Origin: Fuerstiella sp.
GTDB taxonomy: Bacteria > Planctomycetota > Planctomycetia > Planctomycetales > Planctomycetaceae
DNA: 55,028 nucleotides
Direction: 5' to 3'
NCBI GenBank assembly: GCA_022447185.1
Contig: JAKVAY010000008.1
Span: forward strand, 1-55,028
In this document: one piece after another, positions 1 through 9,090 of the stretch
Position numbering within the stretch: position 1 is the stretch's first letter
Layout: the number at the start of each line of letters is the position of its first letter
Notes under the pieces: generated by a model
What the model was told of the DNA's origin: nothing
Database searches by the model: none
The model's input: only the letters and a program-made list of their open reading frames with translations
Program-made: the position numbers and the translations under genes

Positions 1-519
1 CTCGTTATTCGTTCTGTGGAAGCCGCACGACAGATTGACGGGCAGATTCAGATGAGTCTCCGCGTCATTCAGCCCTGGGGTGAATACCTGAGCGACAGCG
101 GAAATCGACTCGCCCCCATCCAGTTTATTGATACGCTGCGGAGAACCGGAGTCCCCATAGCAGAAGTCAATCTGGATGTTCGTTTTGGCACGGGGGCTCT
201 GCAGAGTCTTCCGCGTGACCTGTTGGGCATTTCGCAGCTGCTGGATCAGTGGTCATTGCTGCAGGTTCCACTGAATATCGTATTGAGTCTGCCAGTGTTT
301 TTTTCGGATGTTCCGCGTAGTCCCGAGATCGACAGCATTCAGGCGCAGTGGCTCCGACAGACCATGTTGATGTGTCTGGCCAAAGAACGTGTCGCCGGAG
401 TTTATTGTGACACCTGGCAGGATGACGGGACACACGTCGGACTCATCAGTGCAGATGGCACACTGCATCCAGCATGGCAACAGCTCAAAAACTTGGAAAG
501 TGAATGCTGGACCCACTAA
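1..519 (+). CDS. Glycoside hydrolase family 10-like protein, C-terminal part
   Basis: The reading frame is open from base 1, so the gene starts outside the window; only the last 172 or so residues are visible. The visible part has alternating strand and helix segments of a TIM barrel, with a conserved QPWGEYLSD stretch, a GVPIAEVNLD strand and a C-terminal GVYCDTWQDD segment followed by DGTLHPAWQQL. This ending resembles the last strands of GH10 beta-xylanases, where a tryptophan-containing loop closes the barrel. Known GH10 enzymes cut beta-1,4-xylan. The catalytic acid/base would be upstream, so activity and substrate cannot be judged. It converges with rpmB. Confidence 0.5.
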   Translation, partial: LVIRSVEAARQIDGQIQMSLRVIQPWGEYLSDSGNRLAPIQFIDTLRRTGVPIAEVNLDVRFGTGALQSLPRDLLGISQLLDQWSLLQVPLNIVLSLPVFFSDVPRSPEIDSIQAQWLRQTMLMCLAKERVAGVYCDTWQDDGTHVGLISADGTLHPAWQQLKNLESECWTH

Positions 520-542
520 TGGTCAGAATTGACTGCGCCGGG

Positions 543-565
543 ACTGGTCTGCACCAGTTTCACTG
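543..565. terminator. Small hairpin between convergent genes
   Basis: ACTGGT (543-548) and ACCAGT (553-558) form a perfect 6-bp stem with a 4-base loop in the short gap between the end of the GH10-like gene and the end of rpmB. No strong T tract follows, so a role as bidirectional terminator is only inferred from position. Confidence 0.25.
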
Positions 566-576
566 GCCAATGGGCG

Positions 577-873
577 TCATTCCGCTGGCAAAGCGAATGG
601 ATCAGTGACCAGCGGTTTTTCGATCCGACCCGATCGGATGAGACTTACTGGAACTCGCCGCCGGACGATTTGGCCGTCTTCGATGATCTGAATCTTCCGG
701 ATATTTCGCTTAAATTTTCGCCGCGTAATGCCCGTGGTCTTGCGGCCGTTTCCACCCAGATACTTCGGTTTTCCACGCTGGCTGAGGCTGTTCCCTCGCC
801 CTGGCTTCAGATCACCGTACAACTCAAGCTGCTTCGCCCGTTTGATTCGCTTGTTTTTTTTGAGTGTACTCAT
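577..873 (-). CDS. rpmB: 50S ribosomal protein L28
   Basis: A 98-residue basic protein of the large ribosomal subunit. The middle and end match L28: a [10 protein letters not shown] segment, then [14 protein letters not shown], then a beta strand carrying DGQIVRRRV and the [10 protein letters not shown] ending that is typical of bacterial L28. Length is slightly above the family norm of 60-80 residues because of about 25 lysine-rich residues at the front. The usual N-terminal CxxCG metal-ribbon segment is replaced by [13 protein letters not shown] and the protein has no cysteine at all, so this is a zinc-free (C-minus) form. The start is the ATG at 871-873; no strong Shine-Dalgarno is seen. 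It stands alone and converges with the upstream gene. Confidence 0.85.
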   Translation of the reverse strand: MSTLKKNKRIKRAKQLELYGDLKPGRGNSLSQRGKPKYLGGNGRKTTGITRRKFKRNIRKIQIIEDGQIVRRRVPVSLIRSGRIEKPLVTDPFALPAE

Positions 874-1239
874 GACCTAAATTCTGTCCCGGGCTGCAGT
901 TTTCACAGCAGATGATTGCGGTGACCCGCAGGCTGTATCCATGATTTTGTGAAAGCTCAGCACGATACTGAGATTGCGGAGAAGTTTCAATTCAGTTTTT
1001 GGCGTTGTGAATTACTGTCAACGACCGTTCGGTCAGGTAGATCAGGGAAGCCAGCTTACGATAACCGGGCTCGCGGAGAGGATTTCAACAACAATACTCA
1101 GAATGCAGATGTAGCTCAATAACGTTTGTCTCAAACGAACGTTGGACTTCATGCGGGACGTCATTCATTATGGTTCACCATCCGGAGCCCTGCTGAGCTC
1201 CGATTCTTCCTGTTTCTGAAAACCCAACCGAGTCATCAA
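874..1239. other. Intergenic gap between divergent rpmB and DUF1080 gene
   Basis: About 365 bases separate the two divergent starts. It holds a short inverted repeat, CGTTTG and CAAACG around 1123-1137, and the promoters of both genes presumably lie here. No convincing -35/-10 pair, RNA gene or conserved small reading frame was recognised. Confidence 0.4.
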
Positions 1240-2235
1240 ATGAGAACAACAATTTTATGTGGGTGCCTGATTCTATCAGGTGTCACAGGTGCAAACTGTC
1301 AGGCTCATGATCAATCAGCGGAAATACTTGATGTTGAGCATGCAGATGCAGACTTTGCGATCCAGGGAGAGTACTCGGGCACAATCGAAGTCAATGGCAA
1401 CGAGGTAAAATTTGGTGTTCAGATCATTGCAGATGGCGCCGGAAAATTTCGTTCCGTTGAATACTCTGGCGGTTTGCCAGGCAATGGATGGGATGGTTCG
1501 GACCAAACCAAAGTCCCTGGATCTGCTGAAGTCATTGACGGAGTGTGTTTGCTCAAAGCGAACAACGGAGAGGGACGCGGTGAGATCAAAAACGGCATTC
1601 TGAAGTTGTTGTCGGATGGGAAAGAACTGGGGAAACTTAAAAAGGTAAAGAGAGAGAGTCCCACACTGGGTGCGAAAGCCCCGAAATGTGCTGTTGTGCT
1701 GTTCGATGGAACCAACGCTGACAACTTCGTTGAAGATGGTCTTCTGGAAAACAATCTGCTGAAGCAGGGAGCTACCAGCAGGCAAAAATTCGGCAGCTAC
1801 AACCTGCACATGGAATTCCTTCTGTCTTACTCGCCGAAAGCACGTGGCCAGCGTCGCTCAAACAGTGGTTGCTATCACCAGGGACGCTATGAAGTCCAGA
1901 TTCTGGACTCATTTGGTCTGGAGGGTGTCGATCATGAGTGCGGCGGGATTTACAAGATTGCTTCACCAGCAGTCAACATGTGCTTCCCGCCATTGTCATG
2001 GCAGACGTATGACGTGGAATTTCACGCGGCAATTTATGACTCAGCGGGTCAAAAAACGAAAAATGCCTGGATCACGGTTCTACACAATGGCGTTAAAATC
2101 CATGACCGTCAGGAACTCGGTCATGCCACTACAGCATATACGGTGGCGGAAGGTCCGGAGGATGGTCCGATCTACCTGCAGGATCACAGCAATCAGGTTC
2201 GATTTCGAAACATCTGGGTGCAGCCCCTTAAGTAG
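1240..2235 (+). CDS. Secreted DUF1080 (3-keto-disaccharide hydrolase-like) protein
   Basis: A 331-residue exported protein when started at the ATG at 1240, which gives a proper signal peptide (MRTT, then a hydrophobic run ending near ANCQA). The frame stays open upstream to a TTG at 1126, but those residues do not look like a signal. Residues about 40-140 form a beta-rich domain rich in G and N; from about residue 150 the DUF1080 domain begins with VVLFDGTN and includes NSGCYHQGRYEVQILDS, WQTYDVEFHA and a C-terminal IYLQDHSNQVRFRNIWV strand. DUF1080 is a concanavalin-like jelly roll; some members hydrolyse 3-keto-glycosides. The substrate here is unknown. The pseudogene follows 13 bases after the stop. 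Confidence 0.85.
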   Translation: MRTTILCGCLILSGVTGANCQAHDQSAEILDVEHADADFAIQGEYSGTIEVNGNEVKFGVQIIADGAGKFRSVEYSGGLPGNGWDGSDQTKVPGSAEVIDGVCLLKANNGEGRGEIKNGILKLLSDGKELGKLKKVKRESPTLGAKAPKCAVVLFDGTNADNFVEDGLLENNLLKQGATSRQKFGSYNLHMEFLLSYSPKARGQRRSNSGCYHQGRYEVQILDSFGLEGVDHECGGIYKIASPAVNMCFPPLSWQTYDVEFHAAIYDSAGQKTKNAWITVLHNGVKIHDRQELGHATTAYTVAEGPEDGPIYLQDHSNQVRFRNIWVQPLK

Positions 2236-2248
2236 GGGGGACGCCAGC

Positions 2249-3343
2249 ATGGCACTGTTTTCAGGACGAAGACGTGTTCACTTTCGAGAACCGTCGCGTT
2301 TGGTTACAGGCCCGAAATTCGTCAATTTCGTCTTGGTCTGCGCTGGTGTTCTGTGGAGTGCGATAGAACGTACATCGGCTGATGACGTGTATACACACGT
2401 GGTCGTTGCCACGGACCATCCGGCAGCGAGCAAAGCTGGTCTGGCGATTCTCAGAGAGGATGGCAGCGTCGTGGATGCTGCCATCGCTTCGTCGTTTGCT
2501 CTGTCGGTCTGTCGTCCATCCAGCTGCGGAATTGGCGGCGGCTTTATGCTCATTTGGGACGCGCAGAGCCAGAAAACTGTCGCGCTGGACTACTGAGAGG
2601 TGGCTCCATCCGCTGCGACACGTGATATGTTCAAACACACACAAAGGGGGCAGGAATCTGACAGCGTTCGGGGTGGCCTTGCTGTTGGTGTACCCGGTAC
2701 GGTGTCCGGTTTGTGTTACGCCTCCGATCGCTGTGGTTCACTTCCGCTGAAGACCGTTCTGGCGCCCGCCATTCGACTTGCACGTGACGGAGTCGACATT
2801 GATGCCCACGAAAGACATGTACGGCGACGTGTGCTGAAATTATTCCCTGTCAACAGCTGATACCGTGAAACGTATGCACCGTTGCTGGAACTGTATCTTA
2901 ACAACGGGATTTTATGGAAATCCGGCGATCACTTTTGCTCACCACTGTTATCGGTACTGGAGCTCATTGCAGCGGACGGCCCCAGTGCCTTTTATCGTGG
3001 ATATGTCGCCGAAGCGATGAAGCATACTTTTGCTGACCGATCCCGATTTCTTGCAGATACGGATTTCGTTTCCGCGACATTGCAGGCGACACTGAATCCT
3101 TTTGTGTTCGATATGTCACCCATCCAGGCAGTGGCAGCACGTCGATTTCATCACCAGTGGCATCCGAATGTGCTCTTTATGGAATCGGGCATTCGCAGGA
3201 TTGTTCACGAATCATTGAGACACAAGGGGCATCGCCTGGAACTGATTTCTGCGGCTGGTATCAATCAGTCCGTCTCTGCTCGAGATGGTGAACTGCGTGG
3301 TGCCAGTGACCTTCGCAAACATGGTCGGGCAGCGGGGTTCTAG
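2249..3343 (+). pseudogene. Gamma-glutamyltransferase pseudogene
   Basis: One frame reads as a gamma-glutamyltransferase (Ntn hydrolase that cleaves glutathione) but is broken in three ways. A TGA at 2594-2596 sits where the family has the Arg of LDYRE: the frame reads ALDY, stop, EVAPSAAT, consistent with CGA to TGA. A second TGA lies at 2858-2860, after which YRETYAPLLE continues in the same frame. Near 3090 the sequence jumps from ADTDFVS directly to FVFDMSPIQAV and RRFHHQWHP, so the middle region carrying the catalytic threonine (TTHFS-type motif) is absent. The N-terminal export sequence, the SSCGIGGG core and the GRAAGF ending remain. About 364 sense positions are left against roughly 570 usual. 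It cannot make an active enzyme. Confidence 0.85.
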
Positions 3344-3447
3344 ACTGAGTTCAGGATTCCTGAGTCTTTAGAAAGTCACGTACGTTCTGTGAGAGTAACA
3401 GCACACAGAAGAGAATTCAGCCGAAGGATGGTCCATCCGGGCGTCAC

Positions 3448-4383
3448 CTACAAAGGAGGATGCCAACTGACGTAAGCCAAGTGGTCGAGTTTTAGCGTGG
3501 CTCTGTTAATCCGTGTTCGGACCGTGCCGTCCTGTTCATGTCCATCTCGAGGCACCAGGCACAGGATGACACCATCGGATACCCACGACAGCATTTCATG
3601 ATCCCAGCATTCGATGCCGTACGACGGTGAAGGATCAAACACCACGACTTCGCGATGATTTCGCGATTTCAACGCAAGTACGGAATGGCCTCTGTTGCTG
3701 CGAAACCCGTGATCATGGGTGGAGTCGATCTGATCCGGGTTAACATTGATAGATAGCAGAGCGGGTGATCCGTTAAGATTCATCACCGCATCACAGCTAT
3801 AAGGGCGGGCAACGACGTCCCAGGACGTTTTTTGAGTCATCAATTTCAGCCCGCGATACAAGCCCATCCAGTGAGTGCCGTGTCGGGTGAGACACAGATG
3901 GGCCATTTCGGATTCCGAAGTCGCAATCCCGTGAAGCCGCAGTAGCGAAGCAGCAACCGCTGGTGAGCATGTGTGTGGAGTTGACTGCGAAATTAACAGA
4001 CTGTCGGGGGACGCCGGGTCGCAAACTGGAGCCCGTCCAATAATCGGTGCAACAAGTGAGTAACCCGCCAGCAGGAGTGTCGTTGATCCAAGGGTCACCC
4101 GCCGAGTCCGGTCAATCTCACGGGAGGACCAGTACATCCCCGTGAAAAAACTGGCTATCACCGGAAGCCAGTTTGCGAGAACGATCAGCGCCGTGTGTGG
4201 CAGTAAATAAGTGACAAATGGCCGGTTCCAGATGAAAGATAAATACAGTGCTGATGCTGCGACAACCACGATCTGTTTGATCAGCCGTGATTTGTTGGGA
4301 GCAAGTTGTCCCAGCCTGAGTCCCGCAATCATTGCCCACATCGATGTGAGCGTAATCAGAATGAAGGCCAAAAAGAGATCCAT
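3448..4383 (-). CDS. Membrane protein with C39-like cysteine peptidase domain
   Basis: A 311-residue protein with about four hydrophobic segments in residues 1-115, followed by a soluble domain that resembles peptidase family C39. The pattern QSTPHTCSPAVAASLLRLHG puts a candidate nucleophile at Cys139, GHSVLAL a histidine at His233, and VVFDPSPSYG an aspartate at Asp250; these are the spacing and context of the C39 catalytic triad. C39 domains usually remove leader peptides after a double glycine and are joined to ABC exporters, but here no ATPase domain is present and no exporter is nearby. The protein may be a stand-alone membrane protease or a bacteriocin-like maturation enzyme. Start at the ATG at 4381-4383. 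Confidence 0.65.
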   Translation of the reverse strand: MDLFLAFILITLTSMWAMIAGLRLGQLAPNKSRLIKQIVVVAASALYLSFIWNRPFVTYLLPHTALIVLANWLPVIASFFTGMYWSSREIDRTRRVTLGSTTLLLAGYSLVAPIIGRAPVCDPASPDSLLISQSTPHTCSPAVAASLLRLHGIATSESEMAHLCLTRHGTHWMGLYRGLKLMTQKTSWDVVARPYSCDAVMNLNGSPALLSINVNPDQIDSTHDHGFRSNRGHSVLALKSRNHREVVVFDPSPSYGIECWDHEMLSWVSDGVILCLVPRDGHEQDGTVRTRINRATLKLDHLAYVSWHPPL

Positions 4384-5093
4384 TCAGGTATCTCCCCGGA
4401 CGGTTTGTCCCAACGAGGCCGAACTTTTCCGTTGATACTCTCAGACCGCCGGGTTGAAAGGACTTCGCCTACTCACGCAGGAAATGACGAAGATCATGCG
4501 TTGATCATGTTTTCGTCTTTCTCAGATATGGGTGACAGGTATTCGACGAGTTGTGAAGGAACATTGAAGATCAAACCAGATCACAGCCAGTGCACCCGCA
4601 GAAATCGCCGATTCGACATCGAATCAACAACAGATCGCCAGCAGTGCGATGACCTCCACAGACGCTCCTGATTCTCAGGTTTTGAGCACAGCAGCCTGTG
4701 TTTCACAGGCATGTTGCGTCGTCTTGAATTCGTCCTGCCCCTGTTTTTTTCTGGTAGCATCGTCAGGCAGAGTTGAGCTGGGGCTACGTGAAGTGCATTG
4801 GAATCGAAGTCAGATTCGTAACCTCAGATAGTGGAAATCTGAATTCAAGGCGTCTCCGTAAAGCAAATCCTCGCCATTTTGAATCCGTCCCAACCGTCAT
4901 GAATGACCATGCACAGTCTGTGTCGTTTGAAGTGAATATAAAAGATGCGTACGGTACGGGCTGCAGAAGACGATGAATGGGGGTGCGCGGTTTGCACAGT
5001 GTGCGTGAATTCTGACCGATGGCCTGATTCACGCAGCCTCATCGTTTGTATCGTCCGATGAATAACACGGAGCATTGTCAGATGGGAGTTCAC
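4384..5093. other. Large gap between divergent genes
   Basis: About 710 bases without a supported gene. It contains a perfect 7-bp hairpin with a 3-base loop (GCCTGTG 4694-4700, CACAGGC 4704-4710), and a TATAAA at 4937-4942 that could be a -10 element for the downstream secreted protein, though no good -35 accompanies it. Short open frames on both strands show no recognisable protein features. Confidence 0.4.
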
Positions 5094-6920
5094 ATGTTCG
5101 GACGCTGTGACCTGAAACACTTCAGTTCTTTCCTGGCTGTCGTTTTCACAATTTGGGCAGGGGAGATCCAAATTGTCAGTGCGATCGAACCGGTGGATCA
5201 ATCGCTGGTACCACCTCAGGAATTTCAGTCGCGGTCACTGGGCAAGACAGTACCTGTGGCGACGGCTGAAAAACTTTCGGCCGCTCTTCTGGGACTTTAC
5301 AATGCAGAGTTGGGAGTCGATGAGCGTCTGGCCGCAGGAGAGCAAGTGCGAACAATGCTTCGTGATGAAGTGTTGAAGGATCTTCGATCGTCGGTGGGCC
5401 GTCGTGTGGATTTGATTACGGCCGGTCTTGACGCAGCAGCGATTGAATCGCTTTCAACACAAGACCTGGATGCCGTCAACTCGATTCTGACAGCGGCCAA
5501 TCGTTTCGAGGAGACATGCAATGCAACGGACGCAGATGCCGTGCGGGTTGCATGGCAGCAATTGAGTCTCAATACCAGTGTGATGGAAATTCTGCGTCCG
5601 GTGTTCATGACGCACTATTTCAACCACAACTTCCATGTGACCCTGTCGGAACCAATGCTGTCTCGTTTTGTCAGTGACTATCGGACACGCAACGGATCGA
5701 TTGCAGAGTGTATCCTTGGTGCCTGGGTAACTGGATCGCAGGTGACCAGTGCCAGTGTTTCTGCGGACATCAGGCGTTCAACAGAAAAAGGGCATTTTTT
5801 GCTGAGGTTGGATGGTCAAACATCGTCGAACACCCAGGGACGAAAAAGACCAGCAACGATTTTCACTCGTGGAAATCACACATTCCAGATCAACGCCCCG
5901 GTTTATTTTGACGGTGAGTCTCTCCGTACCGGAGAGGCTAAAATTGATGTCAACACAAACAATCGTACGGTTCGTGTAAAAACGGATTATGACGGATGGC
6001 CAATTCTGGGGCCCTTAGCGCGCAAGATTGCACGACAGAAAGCTCAGGAAAAGCGTGGTCAGTCTGAATTCATTGCTGCGAAGAAGATTGCCAGTCGGGC
6101 ATTGCCGGAATTCAACACTGAAATCAACGAACGATTTTCCGAAGCCAATTCCTCGATCCAGGATGAGTTGTTTGCCGGACTCCGCGCCAAAGGGGTTGGA
6201 CCGGATTCGATCTCGTCGCGTTCAAGTGAATCACATCTCGCTGTCAGTTCCCGTATGATGGGGACAGCTCGACTGGGTGGAACCGGCCAGCCTTTCGCTC
6301 CGTTGCCAGCGCTGGGAGTTGCAATTCAGGTGCATGAAACGGCGATCAATAATCTGATTGACGGGTTGGAACTGGGAGGTCGGGCAATTCGTGAAGACGA
6401 ATTTATGGATGAACTGTCCAGTTCACTGAGCGAGTTATTTCAGCGAGATATTAAGCTCGATGATGCGGGGGAAGTCTCTGAAGTTACGACTGATGAATCT
6501 GCGGGGTCTGACACAGAAAATCCCGCAACTTTCATTTTCGACGAGGAAAACCCGGTCCGTGTTCGAATCGAGAAGAATGTGATCGTTCTGGTGCTGCAAC
6601 TTGGGATCGAACAGGAAGGGAAAGATAGTCTTCCGAAACACAGAATCGAAGTGCCCATCGGACTGGGCATTACCGGCTCTGAGATCGTATTGTTGCCGCC
6701 GGACAAATTGACCGATATACGGACCACCGCAATGGAACGCGTGAGCGCAATCCGCAGAGCTGGAACGGCCAATCAGATTCGCCGGATTATCAGAGCCAGA
6801 CTGCCGGAACGCAAATTGGACGGTGGAGTTGACATTACAGCATCCAGTACCAAGACAATTCGTCTCCAGACCATAGCGCTCAGCAGTCAGGACGGCTGGC
6901 TGTATGTTGAGCTGCAATAG
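5094..6920 (+). CDS. Large secreted protein of unknown function
   Basis: A 608-residue protein when started at the ATG at 5094, which has a GGGAG six bases upstream and yields a signal peptide (FSSFLAVVFTIWA then a cleavage-like VSA). Other in-frame starts lie at 5058 and 5082. No catalytic motif was recognised. The mature part is mostly helical in residues 40-170, then has a beta-rich region around QTSSNTQGRKRPATIFTRG, a basic helical segment (KIARQKAQEKRG) and an acidic stretch DESAGSDTENP near residue 480, ending in a beta-rich domain. It resembles large hypothetical exported proteins frequently seen in planctomycetes. Possible roles include a cell-envelope scaffold; this is only a guess from export. 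Confidence 0.7.
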   Translation: MFGRCDLKHFSSFLAVVFTIWAGEIQIVSAIEPVDQSLVPPQEFQSRSLGKTVPVATAEKLSAALLGLYNAELGVDERLAAGEQVRTMLRDEVLKDLRSSVGRRVDLITAGLDAAAIESLSTQDLDAVNSILTAANRFEETCNATDADAVRVAWQQLSLNTSVMEILRPVFMTHYFNHNFHVTLSEPMLSRFVSDYRTRNGSIAECILGAWVTGSQVTSASVSADIRRSTEKGHFLLRLDGQTSSNTQGRKRPATIFTRGNHTFQINAPVYFDGESLRTGEAKIDVNTNNRTVRVKTDYDGWPILGPLARKIARQKAQEKRGQSEFIAAKKIASRALPEFNTEINERFSEANSSIQDELFAGLRAKGVGPDSISSRSSESHLAVSSRMMGTARLGGTGQPFAPLPALGVAIQVHETAINNLIDGLELGGRAIREDEFMDELSSSLSELFQRDIKLDDAGEVSEVTTDESAGSDTENPATFIFDEENPVRVRIEKNVIVLVLQLGIEQEGKDSLPKHRIEVPIGLGITGSEIVLLPPDKLTDIRTTAMERVSAIRRAGTANQIRRIIRARLPERKLDGGVDITASSTKTIRLQTIALSSQDGWLYVELQ

Positions 6921-7008
6921 GCCCTGGAGGAAAATGCTTTGAATATGTGGAAGTCTGGTTTTATTGAAGAACCGGCTTCCTGCGGAAGGCGATCTCGGGA
7001 GACATGCT

Positions 7009-7779
7009 GTGTCGGACTGCCTGAAGAACTGCTTCGGCCTGGTGACGGGCAGCACACAGGGAATCGGGGCATCGATGGCCGCGGCTATGGAAACAGCAGG
7101 CGCTGCTGTCATTCGCCATGGTCTTCCCGAAGATTCGGTGGATGGAGCAGATGTTTCATGCCGAATCCTCCGGTCGGATCTAAGCATTGGGCTGCCGGAT
7201 TCAGCCCGCAGTCTCGCAGCCGCTGCACTGACTCAGGAACCTCGCACCAATCTGCTCGTCTGTAATGCCGGCACTTACATAGACCGTCCGTTTCTGGAAA
7301 TGCCGTTCGCCACGTTTGAGGCAACGATGCAACTGAATGTTGCGTGCCAGTTTGTTCTCGTTCAGGAGTTCGCACGACACTGGGTCAAACACAATATTGC
7401 GGGCCGGGTTGTACTCACTGGATCAATCAACGGGCGACTTTCCGAGCCGGTTCACGTGGCCTATGACACCTCGAAGGGAGCTGTTGAGGCAATGGTGCGA
7501 TCGATGAGTGTTTCACTGGCTCCTCATGGAATCCGAGTCAACGGAGTTGCGCCGGGTCTGATCCAGACACCGCTGACGTCTCCGGCGCTGGATCAGGAGA
7601 CAAATCGCCGATGGATGGAGTTACATACGCCCAACGGATCCGTTCCTGGGCCAGACTCCTGTGCTGGTGCAGCTGTATTTCTTCTGAGTGATGCGGCTGC
7701 TCATGTTCACGGACAAATGCTCTTTGTGGACGGCGGGATGAGCATCTGGCAGCAGCCGGACCCCCCGGACAGCTGGTAA
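7009..7779 (+). CDS. SDR family NAD(P)-dependent oxidoreductase
   Basis: A 256-residue short-chain dehydrogenase/reductase. The Rossmann dinucleotide motif is TGSTQGIG near the N-terminus, LLVCNAGTY supplies the NAG motif, and the active site is Ser in VLTGSINGR with the YxxxK pair in VAYDTSKGA. The C-terminal GQMLFVDGGMS segment is characteristic of the FabG-like branch. The GTG at 7009 is preferred: GGGAG at 6997-7001 lies seven bases upstream and the protein then begins like its relatives. A longer frame from TTG at 6964 adds residues without family support. The substrate cannot be told from sequence; sugar, fatty-acyl and steroid-type alcohols are all found in this branch. It follows the secreted protein by 88 bases on the same strand. 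Confidence 0.85.
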   Translation: MSDCLKNCFGLVTGSTQGIGASMAAAMETAGAAVIRHGLPEDSVDGADVSCRILRSDLSIGLPDSARSLAAAALTQEPRTNLLVCNAGTYIDRPFLEMPFATFEATMQLNVACQFVLVQEFARHWVKHNIAGRVVLTGSINGRLSEPVHVAYDTSKGAVEAMVRSMSVSLAPHGIRVNGVAPGLIQTPLTSPALDQETNRRWMELHTPNGSVPGPDSCAGAAVFLLSDAAAHVHGQMLFVDGGMSIWQQPDPPDSW

Positions 7780-8036
7780 TCGCAGGCTGGACTCAACTGT
7801 CACGGACGGCCACAGTCACTTCTGTTTGCCTGATCGGTAATTTTTCACTGAGGAGAGCTTCTGCTACTGCGGTCAGAATGAGCGAGGTTTGGTCTTCGAA
7901 TCGCTGTTTGTGCCGAATCCCAGGTTGACATCTCAGTTTTTGTGCCGAAACAGGAAGTGGCAGGATGGCCTGCTCACGTTTCGCCGAACGTTGTTCGGCT
8001 GTGAAACAGTGTGCTTCGAGTCGCAAAAGGGATGTC

Positions 8037-8963
8037 ATGATGCGACCTCTACATCGATTGACGTTGGTTTTCTTTGTTGTTGTACCATTGGCTGGATGCA
8101 GCACCGCGCGTGTGTTTCAACCATTTCGCACGACTGCGGAAGTGTCGTCACCTCAGCGTAACCGCGACAGTTTAGAGAATTCAGAATCATCGGATACCAA
8201 CGTTCCACCACCGCCGGTTCCAGCGGCGTATGGAGTTTCTTACACGAAGAGCATCGGTTTCCGTCGCGACATTGGCAATTCAAACGAAGCCTGTGCAGAA
8301 CCACGCCTCCCTTTCCTGAAACGGAATCTGCCTGGCTGGGTCAGTAGACTCAAGTGTTGCCGACTCTTTTCACGCACAGATCACCAGTCTGATTGCGGTG
8401 AAGTTTCGTGTACGGACGATGTGTGTGTAAGCAATCAGTGTTGTAAGACAAAAGACGATTGTTGTGACCAAGATTCTGCGTGTGACAACAGTTGCACGTC
8501 CACTGTTGATGGATGTACAGACCGAGTTGTGTGTGGTGGTAATGAAGATGTCTGTGCACAACAGCAAAGTCCGACCGAAATTCTGGACTATTCATTACTG
8601 GATGAGACACAGGGACAGCCTGCGATTCAACCAAATGTACCCGAGGCATCTGATCACATTTCGGCTTCGCCACAGCCAGCCGTACTGGCACCGTTGGTCG
8701 GAATTTCAGCCCAGAGGGTGTCAGGTGCTTACTTCCGGACCGAACTCAGCATTCAGAATGAAATCGTCGAGCCCCCACTTTGGCGAGGCGGTCGAACTCG
8801 AGCAGTACCGTACAACCACAATTCGATCACCGCTGAGACTGTCAGGACCTGGTTACCGCAGTCACAGACACCAATTCACGTCAGGATTCGACCTCGTCAG
8901 AATCCCGCACACGAAAAGGCGGCCAAATCCGGAGCTGAAACACGAGAATTCCCGATTGACTGA
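8037..8963 (+). CDS. Cysteine-rich lipoprotein of unknown function
   Basis: A 308-residue protein with a lipoprotein signal: MMRPLHRL, a hydrophobic run and lipobox LAGC with the lipid-bearing Cys at residue 21. A proline-rich linker (NVPPPPVPAAYG) follows. Residues 107-173 hold 14 cysteines in 67 residues, with CC pairs, in an acidic context (KTKDDCCDQDSACDNSC). The rest, about residues 180-308, has no recognised motif. The start at 8037 has AGGGATG upstream; the in-frame start at 7965 would bury the signal. Cysteine-rich lipoproteins are seen in planctomycete cell envelopes, but I know of no named family that fits. Possible roles are metal binding or a disulfide-stabilised surface domain. 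Confidence 0.7.
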   Translation: MMRPLHRLTLVFFVVVPLAGCSTARVFQPFRTTAEVSSPQRNRDSLENSESSDTNVPPPPVPAAYGVSYTKSIGFRRDIGNSNEACAEPRLPFLKRNLPGWVSRLKCCRLFSRTDHQSDCGEVSCTDDVCVSNQCCKTKDDCCDQDSACDNSCTSTVDGCTDRVVCGGNEDVCAQQQSPTEILDYSLLDETQGQPAIQPNVPEASDHISASPQPAVLAPLVGISAQRVSGAYFRTELSIQNEIVEPPLWRGGRTRAVPYNHNSITAETVRTWLPQSQTPIHVRIRPRQNPAHEKAAKSGAETREFPID

Positions 8964-9090
8964 CTCGGTTGTCTGCGGTCCTGATTGATTCACCCCGGTC
9001 ACGGACCGACTGCACAGGCTGAAGAAAACGAGCACAGTCGCAAAATGTCCTGGCGGCATTCATTTTTTTGATACGAAATCCGGACCACCG

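Noticed and set aside
529..915. Plus-strand frame of 128 codons opposite rpmB
   Set aside because: It is antisense to a clear L28 gene and has no family features.
2594..2596. TGA in the gamma-glutamyltransferase as a selenocysteine or recoded codon
   Set aside because: The position is an Arg in the family, no SECIS-like hairpin is evident, and the catalytic core is deleted, so decay explains it better.
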